A stretch of 47,006 nt of DNA, taken from positions 1 through 47,006 of the forward strand of contig JAJDBB010000036.1 of the NCBI GenBank assembly GCA_029261555.1, in the 5' to 3' direction. Below the pieces are notes generated by a model. It was not told the origin of the DNA and searched no databases. It worked only from the letters and a program-made list of their open reading frames with translations. Each line of letters begins with the position of its first letter. Positions within the stretch are counted from its first letter, which is position 1. The position numbers and the translations under genes were made by a program. Source of the stretch: Nitrospinaceae bacterium (lineage in GTDB: Bacteria; Nitrospinota; Nitrospinia; Nitrospinales; JACRGP01). Shown piece by piece: positions 7,958 to 15,941 of the stretch.

Positions 7958-9253
7958 TCAATGCGGTCCATTGGCGGAGGAGTCTTTGACAACCGGCGTT
8001 TGAAAAACGAAATGAGCGAGTCCTTCGAGAACGAATTTGCAGGCCAGGGAAAGCGACGCCGTTTCCTGAATGATGTCCTTATAGGTTTTGTGAGCCGTCA
8101 CGCAGTTGAACATGCATTCCATGAAAACAGGATCGTTTTGGGCTATTTTCAAAACCCGATCCATGAACCCGAACCGGGAACTGAAATTGGCCAACAGCCG
8201 CATGGCCTTGCCATAATAAAGATCCTGCGTGAACACTTCGCAATCTTTCATATAAACGTCCTTAAACGCCTGGCGGGAAACGCCCGCGTTCAAGATGCAA
8301 CGGGCCGCAAAACTCCCGGTCAGGATGGCGGAATTGATCCCCTTCCCCTTGAAAGGCCGGATGAGTCCCGCTGCGTCGCCGATGGTAACGTAGCGGTCGC
8401 CAAACAAGTTTCCCGCCTGGGAAATGGGAAATCTCCCGGTAAAATAATTGAGCGGCTTTTCCGAGCGATGCTTGGGGGGCAAAAAACGTTGCACCGGCGC
8501 GGAGCGCAAAAATTTCAGCATCACTTCGGAACTGACGCGCCGACCCGCGATGTTGATGGAGATATGATCCAACTTCGGGGTGATGGCGCCAAATTCCAAT
8601 TCCTCGAAGGACAGCATGAACGCCTGTATGACCGGTCCCATCCGGCTCAAAAATTCCTCTCCAGGATACAGTCTCGTGATGATGGTATTGAGATAGTCCG
8701 GCGCCCGGTAAGGGGTGGCGCGTTCAAAAACCCGGCGGGTTCCTTCGTCCAATCCAAAGGCGCCCACCACAGCGGCGGCGCGGCAGTTTTCCCCGTCGGT
8801 GTAAACCAAAACTCCGTCCGACTGAACCTCCAGACCCACGACTTGGTTATGAACCGCCTCCACGCCCAGGTTACGGGCCTCGCTCAACAAGAAGGCGTCG
8901 AACCCCGTCCGGGAAACGGCGTAGGTTTTGCCGTCCTCGTCGCCAACCAAATCCAGGCTGAGGCGGTCCGAATGCAAGCGGTACTTTTCAATTTCACGGA
9001 CGATCAGGCGGGAAGGCAGTTCCAATCCGAGTTTATCGAGAAGGATATCCTCCAGGGGCGGGGACAAAACGCCGATGCACTGGTTGAACCGCCGGTCCTC
9101 TTCGAATCGTTTTTCCTCATAGACCACGACGCGAACGGTTTTTCCCAACCGCGCAGCTTCCCGTTTGAGGGAGATGGCGCAAGCGGCGCCGCCCGGCCCG
9201 CCGCCGACAACGCAGATGGTATCGCCGTCTTTTACCTGGTAGGACTGACCCAT
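7958..9253 (-). CDS. Geranylgeranyl-reductase-like FAD-dependent oxidoreductase
   Basis: The 431-residue flavoprotein has an N-terminal GxGxxG dinucleotide fold (CVVGGGPGGAACA, about 14-26) and a second FAD motif, GDRYVTIGDAAGLIRPFKGKG, in the last third. Both are typical of the geranylgeranyl reductase/digeranylglycerophospholipid reductase group, which saturates isoprenoid chains or similar lipids. The exact substrate is not known. The start has an AGAGGGGG Shine-Dalgarno sequence. It follows the SDR-DUF2867 gene by 20 bases, so the two are probably co-transcribed and may act in one lipid pathway. Alternatives are other FAD monooxygenases of the UbiH/tryptophan-halogenase fold. Confidence 0.8.
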   Translation of the reverse strand: MGQSYQVKDGDTICVVGGGPGGAACAISLKREAARLGKTVRVVVYEEKRFEEDRRFNQCIGVLSPPLEDILLDKLGLELPSRLIVREIEKYRLHSDRLSLDLVGDEDGKTYAVSRTGFDAFLLSEARNLGVEAVHNQVVGLEVQSDGVLVYTDGENCRAAAVVGAFGLDEGTRRVFERATPYRAPDYLNTIITRLYPGEEFLSRMGPVIQAFMLSFEELEFGAITPKLDHISINIAGRRVSSEVMLKFLRSAPVQRFLPPKHRSEKPLNYFTGRFPISQAGNLFGDRYVTIGDAAGLIRPFKGKGINSAILTGSFAARCILNAGVSRQAFKDVYMKDCEVFTQDLYYGKAMRLLANFSSRFGFMDRVLKIAQNDPVFMECMFNCVTAHKTYKDIIQETASLSLACKFVLEGLAHFVFQTPVVKDSSANGPH

Positions 9254-9273
9254 TCGCCCCCTCTTTCTTAAGG

Positions 9274-10794
9274 TTAAGGCTTCAACGATTCATTATAAAA
9301 ATAATCCAGCATCCCGGTGAAAATGTAATTGTGAAATTTGGACATGGCGCCCCAGTAAACCTTTCCCCAAAATGGGAAGGGAATAAAGTGCGCTTTCAAG
9401 GTCAGGCGTGTGTGGCTGTTACCGCTGGGTTCCAATTTAAACTGCAACCAGGAAAGGCCGGGATTGAGAAGTTCTCCGCGCAACAACAACTCCTTGTTGA
9501 GTTCAATTTTTTCCACCCGCCAGAAGTCCACGGCGTCGCCGGCCTTCAACTCGTCGGGATCCCGCCGCCCGCGATTGAGGCCGACGCCGCCCAGCATTTT
9601 GTCCACCACGCCGCGGATCTTCCACAAGGTATTCGCGTGCACCCATCCATAATCGCCACCGATCCGGCGGATGATTTGAAAAACTTTTTCCGGACTGACG
9701 GGAATGTCCCGTTGGTGTTCTTCATGAATCACTTCGGAGGCTTCATACTCCGACAACGGCATCAGGTCCATTCCTTCCGGAGGCGCCCCGCCCCAATGCG
9801 AATAGACCTGGGATCTCTTCTCCTTTTCCAAAGCCCACTTCACGGAAGTGTCGAAGTCGACCGTTTCGAAGGGAAGCGTTTTGCGGATATCCTCATTGCC
9901 GCAAACCACGTCGGTCTTCAGGCTGTTCAATAACAGGCTGACAATATTGACCGGCACGGAAACGAAAAAGTTCAACCAGTAGGCAAAAATCCGGCACATC
10001 CAGGAAACCGGAATCGGAACCCAGGAGACTTCAAAAAAATGAGCGCGGCGGTTCAGGCTTCGGGCGAAACGCTGGACCAGGATTTTGTAGGTCAAGACTT
10101 CCCGTCCGCCAATGGGATACATCCGGCTGGAAAGGCCGGGCGTTTCCAGCATCCCCACCAGATATTTAACGACGTCGCGGACGGCGATGGGCTGGCACTG
10201 GGAATTGAACTCTGGAAGAAAGGGAATGAACCGGTGATGCTGGACCAGCGATTTTAGCAATTCATAGGAGGCGCTGCCGGTGCCGATGATGATGCCCGCG
10301 CGCAACCGAATCACTATCGCCGAGCTTTCGGCCAAGGTGTGGCCCACTTCCTGCCGACTGCGCAGGTGGTCTGACATGCGCTCGTCGGTTTCCCCCAGCC
10401 CGCCGAGATAGATCACCTTTTTTACGCCGCAGGCATTCACTGCCTCGTTAAAATTTTTCGCCGCCTGCAAATCCATCGCTCGGAAACGATCTTCCTTTTG
10501 CCGCATGCTGTGAATCAGGTAATAGGCCGCTTCGACTCCCTCCAAAGCCGGGAGAAGCTGGTCGCCTTGCAGGCAATCGGCATAAACCGGTTCGATGCGC
10601 GGATGGACCAACAACCACGGGATGGTTGAATCGCGGAGCATGCATTTCACATGATAGCCGCGCGCCACCAACTCGGGGATGAGCCTGTGCCCAACGTAAC
10701 CGTTGGCGCCGGTCACCAGAACTTTGGTTCCCTTCGGCAAAGGAGCGGTGGGCAGGTCGTCGCAATAATGATAGTTGACGGTTTCCGGATCCAT
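9274..10794 (-). CDS. SDR family NAD(P)-dependent reductase with C-terminal DUF2867 domain
   Basis: The protein of about 506 residues combines an extended/atypical SDR domain with a DUF2867 (polyketide-cyclase-like) domain. The SDR part has the nucleotide-binding motif VTGANGYVGHRL near residue 30 and YLGGLGE in the central part. The DUF2867 part covers roughly the last 160 residues and contains WVHANTLWKIRG and DFWRVEKIE. This fusion recurs in bacterial genomes, often near pigment or lipid reductases, and its substrate is undefined. I chose the ATG at 10794. A TTG at 10821 would add nine residues, and neither start has a good Shine-Dalgarno sequence. It sits between the HTH-hydrolase gene (75 bases upstream) and the flavoprotein gene. 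Confidence 0.8.
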   Translation of the reverse strand: MDPETVNYHYCDDLPTAPLPKGTKVLVTGANGYVGHRLIPELVARGYHVKCMLRDSTIPWLLVHPRIEPVYADCLQGDQLLPALEGVEAAYYLIHSMRQKEDRFRAMDLQAAKNFNEAVNACGVKKVIYLGGLGETDERMSDHLRSRQEVGHTLAESSAIVIRLRAGIIIGTGSASYELLKSLVQHHRFIPFLPEFNSQCQPIAVRDVVKYLVGMLETPGLSSRMYPIGGREVLTYKILVQRFARSLNRRAHFFEVSWVPIPVSWMCRIFAYWLNFFVSVPVNIVSLLLNSLKTDVVCGNEDIRKTLPFETVDFDTSVKWALEKEKRSQVYSHWGGAPPEGMDLMPLSEYEASEVIHEEHQRDIPVSPEKVFQIIRRIGGDYGWVHANTLWKIRGVVDKMLGGVGLNRGRRDPDELKAGDAVDFWRVEKIELNKELLLRGELLNPGLSWLQFKLEPSGNSHTRLTLKAHFIPFPFWGKVYWGAMSKFHNYIFTGMLDYFYNESLKP

Positions 10795-10869
10795 ACCGAA
10801 AATATGCGTCCTATTTAGCAAACTTGCAAGGAGGGAAATCGGCGTGAAGCCTTTCCTCGGCGACCGGGA

Positions 10870-11709
10870 TTATACTTTGCCGCAGAAGAAGGGATTGTGG
10901 AGTTTTTCTTCTCGGACCGTGGTGGCAGGGCCGTGACCGGGATGGAGCGCCGTTGCTTCAGGCAGGGTGAGGACCTTGCGCGTTATCGAATGATATAAAT
11001 CGCTCCACGAAGAATTCGCGCGTCCCATCGACCCCGCAAAAATTACATCGCCGGAAAACAGGGTCTGATTCGTCAAAAACGCAACACCGCCCTGGGTGTG
11101 GCCCGGCGTAAACAGACATTTTATTTTCAACCGCCCAAGTTCAAGAACGTCGCCGTCCTCCAACAATTTCAAATTGCGACTTCCGAAGGGCCGCAATTCG
11201 TTCGCTCCGATATACGCGGGGCAATTGAACGCTTCGTCCAACTGGCGGAGACCGCCGACATGGTCGGGGTGATTGTGGGTCAACAGGATTTTCGACGGAG
11301 CCAGGCGAAGCTCGTTCGCCTTTTTAATTAGGGCGTCGGGGCTTGCTCCGGTATCGATCACCGCTGTCGCGTTGGTTTCCCGGCACTTCAGCAAATAACA
11401 TTTCACGGGATACGCACCCATGAAAACGTCCAGACAATAGAGGTCGAACGCCGGATCGGGATCTTTTGCAGGAGGCTCGGGCGACCAGGCTTCGCGGGCG
11501 ACGTCGACCAGCGACGGGCCGTGCAGATCGAGCACATCAGCCAGTTTAAGGATCGACGCTTTCTCCGGAATCAGTTCGTAATTTTCCATGCGCTGAACCT
11601 CGCGCAAAAGCGTTCCCGACGCGGACGCCAAATCCTGTTGCGACCAGGATTTTCCGTCTCGCGCCTTTTCCAAAACGTCTCCCAACTCGTCTTCCAATGG
11701 ACCGGCCAT
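10870..11709 (-). CDS. XRE-type HTH domain fused to a metallo-beta-lactamase-fold hydrolase
   Basis: The 279-residue protein has a Cro/C1-like helix-turn-helix at about 8-70 (SWSQQDLASASG...LLREVQRMEN). A metallo-beta-lactamase domain follows from about 88. All zinc ligands of a glyoxalase-II-like site are present: H145, H147, D149 and H150 (HNHPDH), H204 (PGHTQGG), D221 (SGDVIF) and H259 (PGHGP). It should be an active hydrolase, for example for glutathione thioesters or persulfides. The HTH could sense substrate or regulate the operon. The ATG at 11709 is used because GGAGG precedes it; a GTG at 11712 is also possible. Fusion of this regulator type to this enzyme is uncommon. Confidence 0.85.
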   Translation of the reverse strand: MAGPLEDELGDVLEKARDGKSWSQQDLASASGTLLREVQRMENYELIPEKASILKLADVLDLHGPSLVDVAREAWSPEPPAKDPDPAFDLYCLDVFMGAYPVKCYLLKCRETNATAVIDTGASPDALIKKANELRLAPSKILLTHNHPDHVGGLRQLDEAFNCPAYIGANELRPFGSRNLKLLEDGDVLELGRLKIKCLFTPGHTQGGVAFLTNQTLFSGDVIFAGSMGRANSSWSDLYHSITRKVLTLPEATALHPGHGPATTVREEKLHNPFFCGKV

Positions 11710-11758
11710 CACTCCTCCTTTGAAAACAATTATACCCGAAGGAGCAGGCCGGAAAAAG

Positions 11759-12595
11759 TCAAACGGATTGGACCTCTTCCTGTTTGGCTAAAGCGGACGC
11801 GGAAACCTCCAACGCTTCTTTTTTTTTGTGAAAAGAAGAAGCGAACCAGTACGCAAAACCCACCATCAAGGCGCCGCCCAAGAAATTGCCAAGAACCACC
11901 CAAAGCTGATTGTGCCAAAACCCGGCGATAGAAATTTCCGCGCCGTGGGGAATCATCAAGGCGTAGCTCAACAGGGTCATGTTGGCGATGGAATGTTCAA
12001 ACCCGCTGGCGATAAACGCAAACAGGCACCAGAAGATCATGACCAGCCGGGCCGCCTCGTTCTCGATTCTCAACGACGTCCACACTGCCAGGCACACGAG
12101 CCAGTTGCACAAGACGCCGCGAAAGAATAATTCCTTTGCGCCCAGATTCATTTTTACGGCGGAGACTTTGAGGACCAGGTCATTGGAGGGTTTCCCCAAA
12201 CTGCCGCCGGCGTCCACCAACCAGGAAAGCAAAACGGAACCCAAAAAATTACCCAGGTAACAGAGGGCAAACAGGATCAGGATGGATTTCCATCCCACCC
12301 TGCTGGACAGTTTTCCGACGGCAAAAACCATGTGGTTCCCCGTGAACAGTTCGGACCCTGCGAAGATCACTAGGCTCAGGGCGATTCCAAACCCGGCCCC
12401 CATGATCAGTTTCAAAAACGGAGCGGCCGGGGAGGCGGCGATGGGTCCGCCAATGGAAAAAATCAAAACAATGCCGAATCCCAAATATGCCCCCGCCAAG
12501 GCGGACAATAATAAATATCCCAGCGGAGACTTTTGCATGTACTTAATTTTGCCGATGGAAATTTCGCCGATTTTATCAGTCTCTTTTTCAAACAT
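11759..12595 (-). CDS. Formate/nitrite transporter family channel (FocA/NirC type)
   Basis: The protein has about 278 residues with six hydrophobic helices and a cytoplasmic C-terminal tail. Family features are AGAYLGFG in the first helix region and the central (A/G)SELFTGNH motif followed by the re-entrant segment. FNT proteins are pentameric channels for formate, nitrite or hydrosulfide. Its ATG overlaps the end of nirA in ATGTTTGA, so translation is coupled to the nitrite reductase, which argues for nitrite uptake. An in-frame upstream start at 12646 lies inside nirA and is less likely. The gene symbol is left open because FocA and NirC cannot be separated by eye. Confidence 0.88.
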   Translation of the reverse strand: MFEKETDKIGEISIGKIKYMQKSPLGYLLLSALAGAYLGFGIVLIFSIGGPIAASPAAPFLKLIMGAGFGIALSLVIFAGSELFTGNHMVFAVGKLSSRVGWKSILILFALCYLGNFLGSVLLSWLVDAGGSLGKPSNDLVLKVSAVKMNLGAKELFFRGVLCNWLVCLAVWTSLRIENEAARLVMIFWCLFAFIASGFEHSIANMTLLSYALMIPHGAEISIAGFWHNQLWVVLGNFLGGALMVGFAYWFASSFHKKKEALEVSASALAKQEEVQSV

Positions 12596-14264
12596 AGTTC
12601 GGTTCCTCTCTAGCGTCTGGTTTTCCGGACGGCGATGATAGTTCATTTTCCATTTCCATCAATTGAGGTTTCTTTTTTGGCTCGCGCTTGCCGGCTTTTT
12701 GTTTTTTTTTTATTGGATGCATCTTCTCCCTCGCATGAAAGGGAATAATGCTTTCCAGGACTTGGTGGAGCGTATCGCAGGGAACGTTCTCCAACAATTT
12801 AACCGCCTTTTGCGGGTGCGGCCCCGCGCGCCCGCCTACAAAGACGTCTACGGCGTCGACCACCTGACCTCCTACTTTGGCGCGCTTCCCTAGCAAACCG
12901 ACGTCCGCCACCAGGTGATTTCCGCACGCGGCGGGGCAACCAGACCAATGCACGCTTATCGGCCGGGTACCGCTCAGGCTCTCTTCCAGCCGGTCGGCAA
13001 CTTCCACGGCGCGCGTCTTGGTTTCTATAGCGGCGAGACTGCAATAATCGCTTCCCACACAACTGACCAGGCCTTTCTTGATCCCCTTGGGAGAATAATC
13101 GAACTTTTTAACCAAAGACTCTTCGAGAAGATCGCCGAGATTCTTATCTGGGATGTTGGGTAAAATCATGCTCTGGTGCGGCGAGAGGCGGATTTCGCCG
13201 TTGCCGTATTTTTCCACCAGCCGCCCCGCTTCCTCCAGTTCGTCCGCTTGAATGCGACCCACCTGAACCTTGAGTCCGACATAATTCATCAGGGATTGCT
13301 TTTGCCGGTAAATCCCCAGATGGTCCTCGGGAAGAGGATTGCGAAAATCAACGCCTGCTCTGGGAAGGGGGCGCCTCAACCGCTTTACCAGTTCAAAACG
13401 AAAGCGATCGACGCCCCATTCGTCGATCAAAAAACCCAGACGATTTTTACTGCGGGACTCGCGACTTCCATGGTCCCGAAAAATAAGAACAACAGCGGCA
13501 CAAACCTCGACCGCCTCCTCAGGCAGGACGAAGACGTCCAAAGGCGAGGCGATGCGGAATCCCCCGGACCCCAGTTTTCCGCCCGCTAGAACATTGAATC
13601 CCGCGATACGCTTATCCGATTCGCCGTGGTAGGCGGGCACGAGAGCCAGGTCTTGAGATTCGGCGTGGACGCAATTGTCAGGACAACCCGAAATCGCCAA
13701 GTTGAATTTCCTGGGAAGATTGGCGTATTCCGGATCGCCGACAATTTTTTGCGTCAACGCCGAGATGATCGACGAAGCGTCGAGCAATTCCTTTGGATGC
13801 AGACCCGCAACGGGACAGCCGATAATATTTCTCACGTTGTCCATACCGGTTTGCGTGGAGCTGAGACCAACGGAGTCAAGGCATTCTAAAATTTCCGGAG
13901 CGTGATCAATCTTAAAGTGACGGATCTGAACCTGCATGCGAGTGGTGATATCAATCACCCCGTTGCCATATTTCCGCGCGACATGCGCCAACATTTTTAT
14001 TTGATGCGAAAACGTGAAGCCTCCTGGAATGCGGACGCGCAACATGAAGTATCCAGGCGTGGCGGTACGATGAAACAATCCCAGCCATTTCAGACGTTGG
14101 ACGTCGTCCTCGCTGATGGATTCCCATCCTTCCCTGGCAATGTCGGGCAATTTTTTTTCAATTTCAAGGGGACTGGCTTCAATTTTTATTTGTTCGATTT
14201 TATTCACTGATTTCACCGAATTCAAAATTAGACGATTAAAATCTCTTAGAGTTACAAGTTTCAT
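12588..14264 (-). CDS. nirA: Ferredoxin-type siroheme nitrite (or sulfite) reductase
   Basis: The 558-residue protein has the duplicated ferredoxin-like/siroheme-domain plan of the nitrite/sulfite reductase family. The [4Fe-4S]-siroheme cysteines are C402, C408 (CVGSDYC), C443 and C447 (CPAAC). The reaction is six-electron reduction of nitrite to ammonium for assimilation. A sulfite reductase cannot be excluded from motifs alone, but translational coupling to an FNT channel favours nitrite. The lysine-rich tail from about residue 515 looks like a nonconserved extension. The ATG at 14264 has no obvious Shine-Dalgarno sequence, and GTG codons at residues 17 and 20 are alternatives. It is the first gene of the minus-strand series ending at 6695. 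Confidence 0.85.
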   Translation of the reverse strand: MKLVTLRDFNRLILNSVKSVNKIEQIKIEASPLEIEKKLPDIAREGWESISEDDVQRLKWLGLFHRTATPGYFMLRVRIPGGFTFSHQIKMLAHVARKYGNGVIDITTRMQVQIRHFKIDHAPEILECLDSVGLSSTQTGMDNVRNIIGCPVAGLHPKELLDASSIISALTQKIVGDPEYANLPRKFNLAISGCPDNCVHAESQDLALVPAYHGESDKRIAGFNVLAGGKLGSGGFRIASPLDVFVLPEEAVEVCAAVVLIFRDHGSRESRSKNRLGFLIDEWGVDRFRFELVKRLRRPLPRAGVDFRNPLPEDHLGIYRQKQSLMNYVGLKVQVGRIQADELEEAGRLVEKYGNGEIRLSPHQSMILPNIPDKNLGDLLEESLVKKFDYSPKGIKKGLVSCVGSDYCSLAAIETKTRAVEVADRLEESLSGTRPISVHWSGCPAACGNHLVADVGLLGKRAKVGGQVVDAVDVFVGGRAGPHPQKAVKLLENVPCDTLHQVLESIIPFHAREKMHPIKKKQKAGKREPKKKPQLMEMENELSSPSGKPDAREEPNYV

Positions 14265-14534
14265 GCCAAGGGGTTTTCCCCTTTGTTTTCGGGTCTATGA
14301 ACATATTGATAGAAAAATGCAGCGCGTTCCCGCTTAAAAAAGTAGCGAATTTTTTTACGGACGCTCAATAAAAGGGCGCGGCGGCTTATAGTTAATAAGT
14401 TGTGAAGGGCATGCTTGAGGAAAATTACTATTTATTAAAATGCCGTTTTTTATTACAATCGTTATTGAACGGGATTTCAGTTGGTCTTGTTAAACGCTCG
14501 AGAATTCTTCTTCAAACTTTAACCCCATCCTAAA

Positions 14535-14828
14535 ATGAACAAAGAGTCGTCAAGCTTTCTTAGTTTATTTTTTAACGATACTCTTGCCATTCCCATAGGC
14601 CATTTTTCTATTGCCGTTTTGATTGTCAGCGTTTTTTTGGTGGTAGGAAAACACAGACTGGGACTGGTCGGGGTCTATATTGCTACCATTTACTGGATAT
14701 TCGCAGTGCAAAGAGTCCACATCACGAATCTCTTGGAGAAAACCGAAATCGGCGTTTATCTTTTTGGCTTTGTCGGGGTGCTCATGGCCTGTTTCACCGT
14801 GGCCGGATTCCTGAGAAAGGACGAGTAG
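14535..14828 (+). CDS. Small hypothetical membrane protein
   Basis: The 97-residue protein has three hydrophobic segments, at about 18-40, 43-60 and 72-92, and short polar ends, so it is probably an inner-membrane protein. No family was recognised. It lies alone between divergent nirA and the ADP-ribosylglycohydrolase gene, in a more AT-rich stretch. The upstream gap (14265-14534) holds no other gene that I can see. The start ATG has little Shine-Dalgarno support, and the coding call rests on the hydrophobic periodicity. Confidence 0.6.
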   Translation: MNKESSSFLSLFFNDTLAIPIGHFSIAVLIVSVFLVVGKHRLGLVGVYIATIYWIFAVQRVHITNLLEKTEIGVYLFGFVGVLMACFTVAGFLRKDE

Positions 14829-14955
14829 AGCGCCAGGGAGTTTGCTCCCCCTGCGCCGGGTTCCTAAGAATGGCGCAAAATAAATTCCTTCCCATCCTCT
14901 CCTTTTTTATCCCCGACCCCTTTCTAAAAAACCCGCGGCCCTGATTGGAGGCTTT

Positions 14956-15732
14956 ATGGTAGGAGCCATCATCGGCGACGTCGTCGGTTCGGTTTATGAA
15001 TGGAACAATATCAAGACCGAGGACTTCCCGCTTTTTATCCAGGAAAGCCGGTTCACCGACGACACGGTTTTGTCCGTTGCGTTGGCGGACGCAATCCTCC
15101 ACCAAACCGACGTCATCGACAAGTTCAAGGAGTATTACGCCGGGTACCCGGAGGCGGGATACGGCGCCCGGTTTGCCCGTTGGGCCGCTTCGGATTCCCG
15201 CGAACCGTACAACAGTTTTGGAAACGGATCGGCCATGCGCGCCAGTCCGGTGGGGTTCGCCTATTCGTCCATGAAAGAGGTTTTGGCTCAGGCAAAATTG
15301 AGCGCCGAGGTCACGCACAATCATCCGGAAGGCGTCAAGGGAGCGCAAGCGGTCGCGGCGGCGATCTTTTTAGCTCGGGCGGGGAAGAGCAAGGAGGATA
15401 TTAAATTTTTTACGGAACAGACGTTTGATTACAAACTCGACGAACCCCTGGAGTCGATTCGCGAAACCTACGAGTTCGACGTCTCCTGCCAAGGTTCGGT
15501 CCCTCAGGCATTGACGGCTTTTTTGGAATCGACGGGTTTCGAGGACGCGATTCGCAAGGCGATTTCCCTGGGAGGGGACAGCGACACGATCGCCTGCATC
15601 GCGGGAGGGGTGGCTCAGGCTTACTACAAAAAAATTCCCGAGCCGATTTTAAAAGCGGTTTATGAAATCCTGGACGAACGCCTCAAACAAATCGTGTTCA
15701 CATTCTCGCTTCGCTTTGGCTGTTTCCCCTAA
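14956..15732 (+). CDS. ADP-ribosylglycohydrolase family protein (DraG-like)
   Basis: The protein has 258 residues. The metal-binding motifs of the family are at the N-terminus (GAIIGDVVGS, then FTDDT at 33-37) and near the C-terminus (GGDSDTIACIAGG, about 206-218). Such enzymes use two divalent metal ions to remove ADP-ribose from arginine or other acceptors; in nitrogen fixers DraG reactivates nitrogenase reductase. No DraT or ADP-ribosyltransferase is in the window, so the target is unknown. GGAGG lies 9 bases before the start. The last residues (after QIV) look nonstandard and run into the repeat block that follows. Confidence 0.88.
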   Translation: MVGAIIGDVVGSVYEWNNIKTEDFPLFIQESRFTDDTVLSVALADAILHQTDVIDKFKEYYAGYPEAGYGARFARWAASDSREPYNSFGNGSAMRASPVGFAYSSMKEVLAQAKLSAEVTHNHPEGVKGAQAVAAAIFLARAGKSKEDIKFFTEQTFDYKLDEPLESIRETYEFDVSCQGSVPQALTAFLESTGFEDAIRKAISLGGDSDTIACIAGGVAQAYYKKIPEPILKAVYEILDERLKQIVFTFSLRFGCFP

Positions 15733-15941
15733 CCGCCTACCGCAGACCAGCGCCTGGAGGCAGATAGCGTAACTGGTTTGTAACGCTACGGGCTGGGTGG
15801 CAATTGCTCTGCATCTCAAACTCTTCTACCGGACGTTGTCCGGCTGCTCGCCGCAGGGGCAGTAGGGGCGTCTTACACGGTAAATGATCACGCCACATTG
15901 GGTTTGCAAATCCAAACCATTGGCCCCGGGGGCTACCCCGG
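15733..15941. repeat. Intergenic repeat block at convergent gene ends
   Basis: The 209-base gap is made of pieces found elsewhere in the window. CTGCTCGCCGCAGGGGCAGTAG is the inverse of the unit ends at about 24770-24790. TTGGGTTTGCAAATC (15904-15918) recurs twice near 24720 and 24820. GGGGGCTACCCCGG recurs near 31900 and 37796. The right edge supplies the TGA stop codon of the NHL gene. No gene is seen. Confidence 0.7.

Noticed and set aside
7892-9271. A 459-codon open frame on the plus strand opposite the geranylgeranyl-reductase-like gene
   Set aside because: It is the antisense shadow of a GC-rich real gene. The product is rich in Arg, Gly and His with no motifs, while the minus-strand frame has clear FAD motifs and a Shine-Dalgarno sequence.
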